A stretch of 64,000 nucleotides of DNA, from NCBI RefSeq assembly GCF_000426445.1, contig NZ_AUFJ01000010.1, positions 310,001 to 374,000 of the forward strand, read 5' to 3'. The notes beneath the pieces were generated by a model. The model did no database searches. It saw only the letters and a list, made by a program, of their open reading frames with translations, and was not told where the DNA came from. Position 1 is the stretch's first letter. The number at the start of each line of letters is the position of its first letter. This document shows, piece by piece, positions 51,776 to 60,357 of this stretch. The DNA is from Brevibacterium album DSM 18261. Its GTDB lineage: Bacteria; Actinomycetota; Actinomycetes; Actinomycetales; Brevibacteriaceae. A program made the position numbers and the translations under genes.

Positions 51776-51811
51776 GGAACCCTGTCCCACGAACACGTGG
51801 GACAGGGTTCC
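51776..51811 (-). terminator. Terminator of tRNA-Ala copy 2
   Basis: A perfect 16-bp stem (51776-51791 with 51796-51811) around the loop AACA (TGTT on the minus strand), beginning 17 bp after the tRNA 3' end. On the minus strand a TTCGTTGTG stretch follows. Confidence 0.75.
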
Positions 51812-51827
51812 TGCTCTTCACTCTCTG

Positions 51828-51900
51828 TGGAGGTAAGGGGATTCGAACCCCTGACCTTCTCCATGCCATGGAGACGCGCTACCAACTGCGCCATACCCCC
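51828..51900 (-). tRNA. tRNA-Ala (anticodon GGC), copy 2
   Basis: Identical over all 73 nt to the copy at 48564-48636, same strand, with different flanks and its own terminator. CCA not encoded. The two copies enclose 3.2 kb with the ABC-F, TetR and DUF3253-like genes. Confidence 0.97.
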
Positions 51901-52020
51901 GCGCTGCTCAGGATGTCCCGGCAACGAGAACCAGATTAGACCATCATCGCGCGGACAGACAATTCCGATGCGGGTGTGGTCCATCACACCGACCTCCAGC
52001 CGCCCCGCACCGCCGGTCCC

Positions 52021-52026
52021 TAGACT
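52021..52026 (+). promoter_or_regulatory. -10 box of a predicted leaderless transcript
   Basis: TAGACT, six bases before ATG 52033, no Shine-Dalgarno. Confidence 0.55.
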
Positions 52027-52032
52027 TGCCCC

Positions 52033-52974
52033 ATGCACTTCCCCGCCGCCCGCGCCCTGACCGCCGGCACCGATCTGCCCTGGCACAGCCCCGGCCCCGC
52101 CCCGGCCGTGTTCGCGTACCCGGCCCGCACCTCGGCGCCCGGCCGTGAGCCCGCCTCGGGCGCCGCCCGGCCGGTCCTCCTCATCCACGGATTCCGCGGC
52201 GACCACCACGGACTCTCGCTCATCGCCCATGAGCTGCGCGGGCACGACGCCTTCGTCCCGGACCTGCCCGGCTTCGGGCGCACCCCGCCCCCGCCCGAGG
52301 GCCTGAGCCTCGACTTCTACGCCGCCCACATCGCCGCGCTCGCCCGCTCGCTCACGGAGACGACCGGCAGCGCGCCCCTCCTCGTCGGCCACAGCTTCGG
52401 CTCGATCCTCGCCGCACACGCCCTCGCCCGGCAGCCGGACATCTCCCCCGGCCTCGGCCTCCTCAGCCCCATCGTCGTCCCCGCACTGCAGGGCTCCGCG
52501 GGCTTCCTCACCCAGCTCACCCGGCTCTACTACGCCGTCGGCCGCGCGCTTCCGGAGCGCGCGGGCAGCGCCCTCCTCGCGCACCCGCTCATCGTCCGCG
52601 CCATGAGCGAGGTCATGGCCACCACCCGCGACCGCCGCCTGCGCGCCTACATCCACCACCAGCACGCCCTCCACTTCTCCGACTACGCCGATCGCGCCGC
52701 ACTGGCACAGGCCTACGAGGTCTCCATCCGGCACACCGTCGCCGAGGCCGCCCCCGGTCTCGCACAGGCGCACCGGCCCGTGCTGCTCGTCGCCGGGGAC
52801 GCCGACCTCATCGCCCCCGTCACCGCGGCGCGGGATCTCCGCACAGAGCTGTCCGACTCCGGTCTCGACGTCTCGCTCACGGAGCTTCCGGGCGCAGGCC
52901 ACCTCATCCACTACGAGCGTCCCGCCGAGACCGCTGCCGCCCTCGCCTCCTTCGCCGCCCGCCTCCGCATCTGA
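52033..52974 (+). CDS. Alpha/beta-hydrolase
   Basis: Hydrolase of 313 residues. The oxyanion region is LLIHGFRGDHHG, the nucleophile Ser is in VGHSFGS, the acid is probably Asp in VAGDADLIAPV and the His is in GAGHLIHYERP. The order and spacing match ester- or C-C-bond-cleaving alpha/beta-hydrolases; the substrate cannot be told. The mRNA is probably leaderless. Confidence 0.87.
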   Translation: MHFPAARALTAGTDLPWHSPGPAPAVFAYPARTSAPGREPASGAARPVLLIHGFRGDHHGLSLIAHELRGHDAFVPDLPGFGRTPPPPEGLSLDFYAAHIAALARSLTETTGSAPLLVGHSFGSILAAHALARQPDISPGLGLLSPIVVPALQGSAGFLTQLTRLYYAVGRALPERAGSALLAHPLIVRAMSEVMATTRDRRLRAYIHHQHALHFSDYADRAALAQAYEVSIRHTVAEAAPGLAQAHRPVLLVAGDADLIAPVTAARDLRTELSDSGLDVSLTELPGAGHLIHYERPAETAAALASFAARLRI

Positions 52975-53012
52975 GCACACTCTGCTCCGAGCACACCCAG
53001 TTCCGAGCACAC
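52973..53012. repeat. 16-bp imperfect tandem repeat after the hydrolase gene
   Basis: GAGCACAC recurs at 52973, 52989 and 53005 with a strict 16-base period and similar intervening bases. The first copy overlaps the hydrolase stop codon. No function is evident. Confidence 0.7.
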
Positions 53013-53050
53013 CCTGACGACCGGCCCATCACCGGCCCAGTCCCCGCCGC

Positions 53051-53056
53051 TACGCT
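53051..53056 (+). promoter_or_regulatory. -10 box of a predicted leaderless transcript
   Basis: TACGCT, eight bases before ATG 53065, no Shine-Dalgarno. Confidence 0.5.
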
Positions 53057-53064
53057 GGTCTGCC

Positions 53065-54177
53065 ATGAGGCTCCTCTTCGACGCGCGCTACACCCGTGTC
53101 CCCCGACACGACGGCATCTCCCGCTACGGGGCAGGCATCCTCGCCGCACTCCTGCGGCTCACGGAACACCGTCCGGACATCGAGGTCGAAGCGCTCATCA
53201 GCGACGAGGCCCAGCTGCACATGTTCCCCCCGGTCGCCTGGCACCGCGTGAACGCCCCCACCTCCGCCGCCGAGCCCCTGCTCGCACGCCGGCTCAACGC
53301 GCTCCGCCCGGACGTGGTCTTCTCGCCCATGCAGACGATGGGCACAGGAGGCCGCGACTACCGCCTCATCCTCACGCTCCACGACCTCATCTACTATTCC
53401 CACCCGACTCCCCCGCGCGACATGCCGCTGCCCGTCCGCGGTCTCTGGCGCCTCTATCACCTCGCGTACTGGCCGCAGCGGCTGCTGCTCAACCGCGCCG
53501 ACGCCGTCGCAACCGTCTCCGAGACCACGGCCGCCCTCATCGCCGAGCACCGGCTCACTGGCCGACCCGTCGCCGTCATCCCCAATGCCGCAGATCCCGT
53601 GCGGCCCCTGCCCGTCCGGAGCAGCGGGCACAACGCGAAGAGCCTCGTCTACATGGGCTCGTTCCTGCCGTACAAGAACGTCGAGTCCCTCATCCGCGCG
53701 CTCCGGCACCTGCCGGGCTACACCCTGCATCTCGCCTCCGGCATCGCGCCCGCGGTCGAGGCCCGCCTCCGCGCGCTCGTCCCGGACCGGGCGCGAGTCG
53801 TCTTCCACCGCGGGATCGGCGACGAGGACTACGCTCGGCTGCTCGATTCCTCCACCGCGCTCGTGAGTGCCTCCCTCGCCGAAGGCTTCGGCCTGCCCGT
53901 CGTCGAGGCGATGGCCCGCGGCCTGCCCGTCGCGCTCACGGACATGCCCATCTTCCGCGAGATCGCGGGCACGGAGGCCGGAGGGAGAGCACCCGCGCGC
54001 TTCTTCGACCCGCTCGATCCGGCCGACATCGCCGCACGGATCCGCGAACTCGAGGACCCCGAGACATGGGCGGCCGCCTCTGCCGCCGCACCCGGCCGCG
54101 CCGCCGCCTATTCCTGGGACGATTCCGCCGCCCGCCTCCTCGCCCTCGCCGAGGAGCTCCACGGACACCAGCGCTGA
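53065..54177 (+). CDS. Family-4-like (GT-B) glycosyltransferase
   Basis: GT-B glycosyltransferase of 370 residues. N-terminal acceptor half: LLFDARYTRVPRHDGISRYG. C-terminal donor half: VYMGSFLPYKNVESLIRAL and the nucleotide-sugar motif AEGFGLPVVEAMARGLPV (E-x7-E). It transfers a sugar from a nucleotide donor, perhaps to a lipid-linked or cell-surface acceptor; no other polysaccharide genes are adjacent. It ends at inverted-repeat copy 4. Confidence 0.87.
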   Translation: MRLLFDARYTRVPRHDGISRYGAGILAALLRLTEHRPDIEVEALISDEAQLHMFPPVAWHRVNAPTSAAEPLLARRLNALRPDVVFSPMQTMGTGGRDYRLILTLHDLIYYSHPTPPRDMPLPVRGLWRLYHLAYWPQRLLLNRADAVATVSETTAALIAEHRLTGRPVAVIPNAADPVRPLPVRSSGHNAKSLVYMGSFLPYKNVESLIRALRHLPGYTLHLASGIAPAVEARLRALVPDRARVVFHRGIGDEDYARLLDSSTALVSASLAEGFGLPVVEAMARGLPVALTDMPIFREIAGTEAGGRAPARFFDPLDPADIAARIRELEDPETWAAASAAAPGRAAAYSWDDSAARLLALAEELHGHQR

Positions 54178-54178
54178 T

Positions 54179-54243
54179 CCGCCGAGTGAGCGGTTCCTGT
54201 CGCTTTCAGCATCGCAATCCGACAGAAACCGCTCACTCGGCGG
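54179..54243. repeat. Dispersed inverted-repeat element, copy 4
   Basis: 24-bp arms (54179-54202 and 54220-54243) with a single mismatch, core GAGTGAGCGGTTCCTGTCG. It lies exactly between the convergent ends of the glycosyltransferase (54177) and the phosphatase-like gene (54256). Confidence 0.85.
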
Positions 54244-54255
54244 GTTGAGAAGAGG

Positions 54256-54912
54256 TCAGGCGACTGGCGCGCTCTCCTGTTCGAGGGGCACCGCGGCGGC
54301 CACGGCCTCAGTGCCGCCGCCCCACTGGCGGAGCACCCAGCCGTGCCGGCCCGGGGTGAGCAGCGCATAGGTGGCATTCGTGAGCACGCCGAGCGCACCC
54401 GTCGCCCGCGGATCGAAGCCCAGCAGCAGCTCCGTCGCCCCGCGGATCACAGCGCCGTGTGCGACGAGTGCGAGCGTCGCCTCCTCCGGGGTCTCCTCCA
54501 CGAGGCGCTCCACCGCCCGATGCACACGCTGCGCGGACTCGATGCGGCTCTCGCCGCCGGGAGGTCGCATGTCCACACCGTCGAACCAGTCCTGCAGCTC
54601 CGTGGGCCAGGTCCGCCCGACCTCCTCACGGGTCAGCCCCTCCCACTCCCCCACCGTGATCTCACGCAGCTGAGGATCGAGCTCCACGCCGAGGCCGGTG
54701 GCCCCACCCAGCGCCTCGGCGGTCTGCCGGGCCCGCGTGAGGTCGGATGAGACGATGCGCGTGATCTCCTGCGTCTGCGCGAGGTGAGCACCGGCCGCCT
54801 TAGCCTGTGCGAGCCCCAGGGAATCCAGCGGCACGTCGATCTGTCCCTGGAACCTCCCGGACGCGTTGTAGGCGGTCCGGCCGTGCCGCAGCAGGATGAG
54901 CGAACGGACCAC
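54256..54912 (-). CDS. Histidine phosphatase (phosphoglycerate mutase-like)
   Basis: Histidine-phosphatase-superfamily protein of 218 residues. The catalytic LLRHGRTAYN (phosphohistidine), Arg in SSDLTRARQTAEAL, Glu in ITVGEWEGLT and second His in LVAHGAVIRG are all present. In actinobacteria a gene of this type follows rsfS; proteins in this place are often glucosyl-3-phosphoglycerate phosphatase-like, but the substrate is not certain. GTG 54912 starts three bases after the rsfS stop. Confidence 0.88.
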   Translation of the reverse strand: MVRSLILLRHGRTAYNASGRFQGQIDVPLDSLGLAQAKAAGAHLAQTQEITRIVSSDLTRARQTAEALGGATGLGVELDPQLREITVGEWEGLTREEVGRTWPTELQDWFDGVDMRPPGGESRIESAQRVHRAVERLVEETPEEATLALVAHGAVIRGATELLLGFDPRATGALGVLTNATYALLTPGRHGWVLRQWGGGTEAVAAAVPLEQESAPVA

Positions 54913-54915
54913 GGC

Positions 54916-55344
54916 TCAGCCCTCCTCGGAGGGAACCTGCGCAGCAGTCCCGCCGTCGTCGGAGCGCGCCTCCGCCTCGGCGAGCGCATCGGCGACGTCG
55001 ATGGTCGGGCAGTCCTTCCACAGGCGCTCGAGCGCGTAGAACTCCCGGTCCTCGGCGGCGAACACGTGGACGATGATGTCCGCGTAGTCGAGGAGCACCC
55101 AGCGGCCGCTCTCCTGCCCCTCGCGGCGCTGGCGCTTGACTCCGTGCCTCTTGAAGAGCTCTTCCTCCACCCGGTCGACGATCGCACGGACCTGCCTTTC
55201 GGACGGCGCCGAGGCGATGACGAAGGCGTCGGTGATGACGAGTTGATCGCTGACGTCGAGGGCGACGATGTCGGTGCCCAGCCTCTCAGCCGCGGCGAAT
55301 GCGGCGGTGCGGGCGAGCTCGATCGATTCAGGTGTGGCGGCCAC
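54916..55344 (-). CDS. rsfS: Ribosome silencing factor RsfS
   Basis: RsfS/Iojap protein of 142 residues. It binds L14 and keeps the subunits apart when nutrients are low. Conserved parts are LVITDAFVIASAPSERQVRA and WVLLDYADIIVHVFAAEDRE. The C-terminal acidic tail is extended. GTG 55344 follows GGAAGGA. It lies in the usual nadD-rsfS neighbourhood. Confidence 0.93.
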   Translation of the reverse strand: MAATPESIELARTAAFAAAERLGTDIVALDVSDQLVITDAFVIASAPSERQVRAIVDRVEEELFKRHGVKRQRREGQESGRWVLLDYADIIVHVFAAEDREFYALERLWKDCPTIDVADALAEAEARSDDGGTAAQVPSEEG

Positions 55345-55382
55345 GGGGTCCTTCCGAATGGGGTGGGTGCGGGATGCGGAGG

Positions 55383-56951
55383 TCAGAGGAGCAGGAACAG
55401 AGCGATGACGACGAGGGCGAGTGCGAGCACTCCCGCTGCGCCCAGGGCGATGTAGGGCACCATCGAGCCGCGTTCGCCCACGAGGATCTCACCGTCCTCG
55501 TGCGTGACGGAGCGCGCGCTCATGGGGCCCACGGGCGGTGACGAGAGCTCCGCATCCTCGGCATCGTCCGCGTCGTCGGGCAGTCCGTCGATGCCCATCC
55601 CGCGCCACTGCTCGGCACCGGCGGAGAGGCGCTGCCGTCCCTCGGCCCGCGCCGGGCCCTGCTGCACCGTCCCGGAGCCGGTCGGCTCGTCCGCGATCTC
55701 GATCGCGTCGATGGGCGTGGTGGGCGGATCCGCGAGCCCGTCCGCGGGATCAGGCGTGATGGGCAGGGCACCCGTCACCACGCGGATGTTCCCGCCGGTG
55801 GGCGGCTGCACGACGGGCGAGCGCCGCCGCATCGGCAGCTCCGAGTCCTGCATATCGGCCGGTGAGATCACCGCGGTCGAGCTCGTCGCGAAGTCCGGTC
55901 CGGACTGCGAGGAGTCGATGCGGCGCTGCGCGAGATCGGCCAGGGGCCGCTCGTGCTGGGAGAAGGCGCTCTGGACGCCGAAGAGGGAGGAACGTCCGGA
56001 GGCGGCCCCAGCGCCGGGCTCTGCCTGCGCGGGCTGCTCCGCCTCCATGCGCCCGTCCGCCTCCGGCTGGGCGGAGACGCGCTCGGTCTCTGCATTCACA
56101 GAGGCGTCACCCGCCGGACCGTCCGCGTTGCCGCCGTCGGCCGGCGCTGCCGGTCCGGGGCCCCACGCCGTCGCTGCCTCAGCGGGTTCGGTCGTGTCCT
56201 CGGCGGGCTCCGCCTGGGCGGTGTCGACAGCGTCCTCACCGGTCGCAGACGACTGAGCGGGAGCTTCCCCGGATGCCGAAGGCCCGCCGTCCGGGACGGT
56301 GATCGGCGCCTCGGGTGCAGCGACCTCCGGCAGGCTGGCGCCCGTGTCCGGACCAGCCGTGTCCGGACCTGCCGAGTCCTGCCCGGCCGAGTCCTGCCCG
56401 GCCGTGTCATGGCCGGAGGCCGGCTCAGCCGCATCGGCAGCTGCCCCGGCGGAGTCCTTCTGCCCGGCGCGCTCTGCCAGCACCAGGGGGATCGAGGCGG
56501 TGGGAATGTCGGAGGGCAGATCGTGCTCCCGCAGGAAGCGCTTGCGCTCACCCCTGGTCGCGAAGCTCGGAACCTCGAAGTCCGCTGGGTCCACGGCCTC
56601 TGCCGAGGACTCTGCTGTCGAAGCCTCCTCGTCGGGCGCTGCTGCGGGCGGCGCGGAGTGCTCTGCCGCCGAGGCGGGTTCCGCCTGCGGCGGATGCGCC
56701 GGCGGAGGCGGGAGGACCTGCTGGGGAGCGACGGGAGCCTGACGAGGGGCGACCGGCGGCTGGACGGGCTGCGGCGGCGCCCAGGCGGGAGCCTGCGGCT
56801 CGGCGGGCGCTGCCTGGGTCTCCTGCTCCTGTGCCGCGGGCAGCGACTCGGCCTCCCCCGCGCCGTTCGCATCCTGTGGAGCGTCGGCTGCCTCCTTGGC
56901 GAGCTTCTCCGCTTCGCGACGCTCGCGCCGCGTCATGAACTTCTCAGCCAA
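55383..56951 (-). CDS. Ala/Pro/Glu-rich tail-anchored membrane protein, function unknown
   Basis: Protein of about 522 residues. It opens with a short basic segment ([16 protein letters not shown]), has a long low-complexity middle rich in Ala, Pro, Glu, Gly and Asp, a short conserved-looking island [17 protein letters not shown], and one C-terminal transmembrane helix ([20 protein letters not shown]). It includes a pentapeptide repeat. The start is uncertain: TTG 56951 sits five bases after AGGAG; GTG 56957 overlaps that AGGAG; ATG 56936 is a third option. It overlaps the nadD end by 8 bp and lies between nadD and rsfS, where many actinobacteria carry a similar unnamed membrane protein. Confidence 0.75.
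   Translation of the reverse strand: MAEKFMTRRERREAEKLAKEAADAPQDANGAGEAESLPAAQEQETQAAPAEPQAPAWAPPQPVQPPVAPRQAPVAPQQVLPPPPAHPPQAEPASAAEHSAPPAAAPDEEASTAESSAEAVDPADFEVPSFATRGERKRFLREHDLPSDIPTASIPLVLAERAGQKDSAGAAADAAEPASGHDTAGQDSAGQDSAGPDTAGPDTGASLPEVAAPEAPITVPDGGPSASGEAPAQSSATGEDAVDTAQAEPAEDTTEPAEAATAWGPGPAAPADGGNADGPAGDASVNAETERVSAQPEADGRMEAEQPAQAEPGAGAASGRSSLFGVQSAFSQHERPLADLAQRRIDSSQSGPDFATSSTAVISPADMQDSELPMRRRSPVVQPPTGGNIRVVTGALPITPDPADGLADPPTTPIDAIEIADEPTGSGTVQQGPARAEGRQRLSAGAEQWRGMGIDGLPDDADDAEDAELSSPPVGPMSARSVTHEDGEILVGERGSMVPYIALGAAGVLALALVVIALFLLL
56344..56418. repeat. 15-bp tandem repeat coding for a pentapeptide array
   Basis: Five 15-bp units, two of them (GAGTCCTGCCCGGCC) identical, code on the minus strand for D-T/S-A-G-Q/P pentapeptides in the low-complexity region of the membrane protein. 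Changes in copy number would keep the frame. Confidence 0.8.
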
Positions 56952-57564
56952 TGTCACTCCTGTACAAGTTGTGCTTCGCGATGTACTGCACGACTCCGTC
57001 CGGGACCAGGTACCAGACGGGCAGGCCCGAATGTGCCCGACGCCGGCAGTCCGTCGACGAGATCGCGAGCGCGGGGATCTGAAGCAGGCTCAGGTTCCCC
57101 TCCGGCAGGCCGTCCCCGGAGAGGTCGTGGCCCGGCCGCGAGACGCCCACGAAGTGCGCGAGCGAGAAGAGCACATCCGCGTCCTTCCAGGACAGGATCT
57201 GCTCGAGCGCGTCCGCTCCCGTGATGAAGTACAGGTCCGTGTCCTCACCGTACACCCCGCGCAGGTCCATGAGGGTGTCGATGGTGTATGTCTGCCCCGG
57301 CCGGTCGATGTCCACGCGCGAGACCGTGAAGCGCGGATTGGATGCCGTCGCGATCACCGTCATGAGGTAGCGGTGCTCCGGAGCGGTCACCTGCCTGTCC
57401 GACTTCTGCCAGGGGCGGCCGGTAGGGACGAACACCACCTCGTCGAGGTCGAATGTCGCGGCGGCCTCGCTCGCGGCGACGAGGTGGCCGTGGTGGACGG
57501 GGTCGAAGGTGCCGCCCATGACGCCCACTCGGCGGGGGCGGGGCGCTCTCTGCTCTGCTTTCAC
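56944..57564 (-). CDS. nadD: Nicotinate-nucleotide adenylyltransferase
   Basis: NadD, 206 residues, joins ATP and nicotinate mononucleotide in NAD synthesis. The nucleotidyl-transferase motif [11 protein letters not shown] lies at residues 17-27, and the second motif reads [13 protein letters not shown], where most homologues have ISSTDIR: Cys replaces Ile. The other key parts ([21 protein letters not shown]) are normal. Confidence 0.95.
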   Translation of the reverse strand: MKAEQRAPRPRRVGVMGGTFDPVHHGHLVAASEAAATFDLDEVVFVPTGRPWQKSDRQVTAPEHRYLMTVIATASNPRFTVSRVDIDRPGQTYTIDTLMDLRGVYGEDTDLYFITGADALEQILSWKDADVLFSLAHFVGVSRPGHDLSGDGLPEGNLSLLQIPALAISSTDCRRRAHSGLPVWYLVPDGVVQYIAKHNLYRSDIG

Positions 57565-57583
57565 TGCTCTGCGAGTTCCGTGT

Positions 57584-57617
57584 CGCCGCGGCGGACTGCG
57601 CTGAGCCCGCCGCGGCG
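57584..57617 (-). terminator. Hairpin between the small membrane gene and nadD
   Basis: CGCCGCGGCGG and CCGCCGCGGCG form a perfect 11-bp stem around 12 bases. It lies after the 51-residue gene and before nadD. It may end or reduce read-through into nadD. Confidence 0.5.
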
Positions 57618-57624
57618 GCGTCCG

Positions 57625-57780
57625 TCAGTGACGGTGCGCGACGCCCTTCCAGGACAGCGTGATGACGCCCAGCGTCATGAGGATGGCGATGGTGATGAGG
57701 CCGTAGGCCAGCGGCGGGATCGGGAGTTCATAGACGACATGGGTCGCCTCTTCGACGGCTGCGAGGACCTCGGTCTGCAT
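57625..57780 (-). CDS. 51-residue conserved membrane protein
   Basis: A short gene between proA and nadD. The product starts MQTEVLAAVEEATHVVYELP, has one helix (IPPLAYGLITIAILMTLGVI) and ends TLSWKGVAHRH. A small protein with this plan (ELPMP-like, helix, ...VAxRH end) is found in the same place in many actinobacteria. ATG 57780 has AAGGA eight bases upstream; ATG 57789 is in frame but too close to it. Function unknown. Confidence 0.78.
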   Translation of the reverse strand: MQTEVLAAVEEATHVVYELPIPPLAYGLITIAILMTLGVITLSWKGVAHRH

Positions 57781-57837
57781 TGTGTCCATCCTTCTGTGTC
57801 GGGGTGACGGCGTTGAACCGCCACCATTCTCTCATGA

Positions 57838-57861
57838 GCCGGGACTGTCGGCCGTCCCGGC
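57838..57861 (-). terminator. Hairpin after proA
   Basis: GCCGGGAC and GTCCCGGC form a perfect 8-bp stem around an 8-base loop, 58 bp after the proA stop. Confidence 0.5.
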
Positions 57862-57919
57862 GTCCTCCGCCGCGCTCCTGGCGAGCGTGCGCGCTGCGCG
57901 CTCCGGAGCCCAGCGGCTC

Positions 57920-59206
57920 TCAGGAGCGGATCTGGCCGGAACCGCGCATGATCCACTTCGTGGTGGTGAGCGCTTCGAGGCCCATGGGGCCCCGCGCGTG
58001 CAGCTTCTGGGTGGAGATGCCCACCTCTGCGCCCAGCCCCAGCTGGCCGCCGTCGGTGAACCGCGTCGAGACGTTCACTCCCACAGCAGCCGCGTCGATG
58101 GCCTGCACGAACGTCTCCGCGTTCGCGAGGTCGTTGGTGACGATGACCTCCGTGTGGCCGGAGCTGTACGCGTGGATGTGCTCGATGGCCTCGTCGATGC
58201 TCGACACGAGCTTCACCGCGATCTCGAGGCCCAGGTACTCCTTCGCCCAGTCCCGGCGCGTCACCCGGCGGATCCGCACGCCCTCCGGGGCGAACTCCTC
58301 CACCGCCCGGTCCGCGCGGATCGTCACGCCCGCCTCGGCGAGCTTCCCGAGCACCTTGGGCAGCACGCGCTTCGCGGCCTTCTCGTGCACGAGCAGGTTC
58401 TCCAGCGCATTGCAGACGCTGGGCCGGTGCGTCTTCGAGTTGAGCACGAGGTCGACCGCCATCCGCACCGGGGCGGTGGAGTCGAGGAACATGTGCACAT
58501 TGCCCACTCCGGTCTCGATGACCGGCACGATCGACTCGTGCACGACTGCGGAGATGAGCTCCGCCCCGCCGCGCGGGACGAGGAGGTCCACGTAGTCGCG
58601 GGCCTGCATGAGGACGGTCGCGCCCTCCCGGCCGAACTCGTCGATGCCGGCGACAGAGTCCTCCGGCAGCCCCGCGGAGGCCACCGCCCCCCGCAGCAGG
58701 TCCACCAGCAGGGTGTTCGAGGAGCGCGCGGCGGATCCGCCGCGCAGCACCACCGCGTTGCCGGCCTTGAGCGCGAGCGCGGCGATGTCCACCGTGACGT
58801 TCGGGCGGGCCTCGTAGATCGCGCCCACCACGCCCATCGGCACCCGCTCCTGGGTCACGCTCATGGCATTGGGCATCGTGCGGCCGGAGATCACGGTCCC
58901 CACGGGATCCGGGAGACCGATCACCTCGCGGACGGCCTCCGCGATGTCGAGCACGCGCGCCTCGGTGAGCGTCAGCCGGTCGACGAGGGGCTCCTCCATG
59001 CCCTTCTTGTGGGCGGTCTCGATGTCCTCGGCGTTGGCCGCGAGGATGTCCGCCGCATTCGCCTCGAGGGCGCGGGCGATCGCCTCGAGCGCCGCGTCCT
59101 TCTGCGCTGCCGAGGCCTGCGCGAGTGCGCCCGAGGCCGCCTTGGCCGCCGCGACGATGCGGGTGACCCCGCGCACGGTGCGGGGGCTGGGATCAGTCGT
59201 CGTCAT
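57920..59206 (-). CDS. proA: Glutamate-5-semialdehyde dehydrogenase
   Basis: ProA, 428 residues, reduces glutamyl-5-phosphate to the semialdehyde in proline synthesis. The catalytic Cys lies in KTHRPSVCNALE; other marks are VPMGVVGAIYEARPNVTVD, GNAVVLRGGSAARSSN and PRGGAELI. The ATG overlaps the proB stop by four bases, so the two steps are translationally coupled. Confidence 0.96.
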   Translation of the reverse strand: MTTTDPSPRTVRGVTRIVAAAKAASGALAQASAAQKDAALEAIARALEANAADILAANAEDIETAHKKGMEEPLVDRLTLTEARVLDIAEAVREVIGLPDPVGTVISGRTMPNAMSVTQERVPMGVVGAIYEARPNVTVDIAALALKAGNAVVLRGGSAARSSNTLLVDLLRGAVASAGLPEDSVAGIDEFGREGATVLMQARDYVDLLVPRGGAELISAVVHESIVPVIETGVGNVHMFLDSTAPVRMAVDLVLNSKTHRPSVCNALENLLVHEKAAKRVLPKVLGKLAEAGVTIRADRAVEEFAPEGVRIRRVTRRDWAKEYLGLEIAVKLVSSIDEAIEHIHAYSSGHTEVIVTNDLANAETFVQAIDAAAVGVNVSTRFTDGGQLGLGAEVGISTQKLHARGPMGLEALTTTKWIMRGSGQIRS

Positions 59207-60357
59207 ATCTCCGCTTTCTCGAAGACCGCCTCCGTGAGGACCAGGTCGTTCCGGTGGATGACCTCTCTACGGTAGTCCGCCCCGTGCCGCTCGCCCAACT
59301 CCTCGGAGCTCAGCCCGAACATCGCGGGCAGCTCCGCGGCGGAGAAGTTCACGATCCCCCGGGCCACGAGAGACCCGTCCGGCGCTCTCACGTCCACCGG
59401 GTCACCCGCCTCGAACTCCCCGCTGACGCCGGTCACGCCTACCGCGAGCAGCGAGGTGCCCTGCCGCCGCACGGCGCGCTCGGCTCCCGCGTCGATCGTG
59501 ACGGCGCCCATCGTCCGCGCGAGGTGCGCGAGCCACAGCAGCCGGGTCGCGCGCCTCCTGTGCGTGATGCCGAACGCCGTGCCGCTCGTGTGCCCCGCCA
59601 GCGCTTCCCCGATGTGATCGGCGGAGGTGAGGATGGTCGGGATGCCGGAGTCGGCGGCCATCGTCGCGGCCTGGACCTTCGTGACCATGCCGCCGGAGCC
59701 GATCCCCGCCGCGCCGATCCCGCCGATGCTCATCTCCGCGAGCTCGCTCGGCCCGCCCACATAGCTGACCCGCTGGCTGCCGGGATGGTCCGGCGGGGCG
59801 GTGAGCAGGGCCTCGACGTCGGACAGGAGCACGAGCGCATCCGCATGGGCGAGGTGCGCCACGAGGGCGGCGAGGCGATCGTTGTCCCCGAACCGGATCT
59901 CCTGCGTGGCGACCGCGTCGTTCTCGTTCACGACCGGGAGCATGCCGAGCGAGATCATCCGGTTCAGCGCCCGCTGCGCGTTCCGGTACTGCGTCCTGCG
60001 GATGAGGTCCTCGGCGGTGAGCAGCACCTGCGCCGGAACGAGGCCGTAGTCGCGCAGGCCCGCGTTGTAGGCGGCCATGAGCAGGCTCTGCCCCACCCCC
60101 GCAGCCGCCTGCTGAGTCGCGAGATCGCGGGGGCGCCGCGCAAGGCCCATCGGCTCGAGTCCCGCGGCGATCGCGCCGGAGGACACCAGGATCACCTCGC
60201 GGCCGCCCCGGCGATGCGCCCCGAGCGCATCCGCGATCCTCCGCAGCCGATTGTGGTCGAGCCCGCCCTCGAGCGTGGTGAGGGACGATGAGCCGACCTT
60301 GACCACGACACGGCGGGCATCGCGGACGAGCGCCCTGGCCTGGGCCTCAGCGCTCAC
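59203..60357 (-). CDS. proB: Glutamate 5-kinase
   Basis: ProB, 384 residues, phosphorylates glutamate in the first step of proline synthesis. The amino-acid kinase domain shows [39 protein letters not shown] and [14 protein letters not shown]-terminal PUA domain covers about the last 90 residues ([16 protein letters not shown]). GTG 60357 overlaps the obgE stop by four bases. Confidence 0.96.
   Translation of the reverse strand: MSAEAQARALVRDARRVVVKVGSSSLTTLEGGLDHNRLRRIADALGAHRRGGREVILVSSGAIAAGLEPMGLARRPRDLATQQAAAGVGQSLLMAAYNAGLRDYGLVPAQVLLTAEDLIRRTQYRNAQRALNRMISLGMLPVVNENDAVATQEIRFGDNDRLAALVAHLAHADALVLLSDVEALLTAPPDHPGSQRVSYVGGPSELAEMSIGGIGAAGIGSGGMVTKVQAATMAADSGIPTILTSADHIGEALAGHTSGTAFGITHRRRATRLLWLAHLARTMGAVTIDAGAERAVRRQGTSLLAVGVTGVSGEFEAGDPVDVRAPDGSLVARGIVNFSAAELPAMFGLSSEELGERHGADYRREVIHRNDLVLTEAVFEKAEI

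Noticed and set aside
48564-51900. Genomic island inserted into a tRNA gene
   Set aside because: There is no integrase, both tRNAs are complete and their flanks show no attachment-site pattern; a segmental duplication of the tRNA is as likely.
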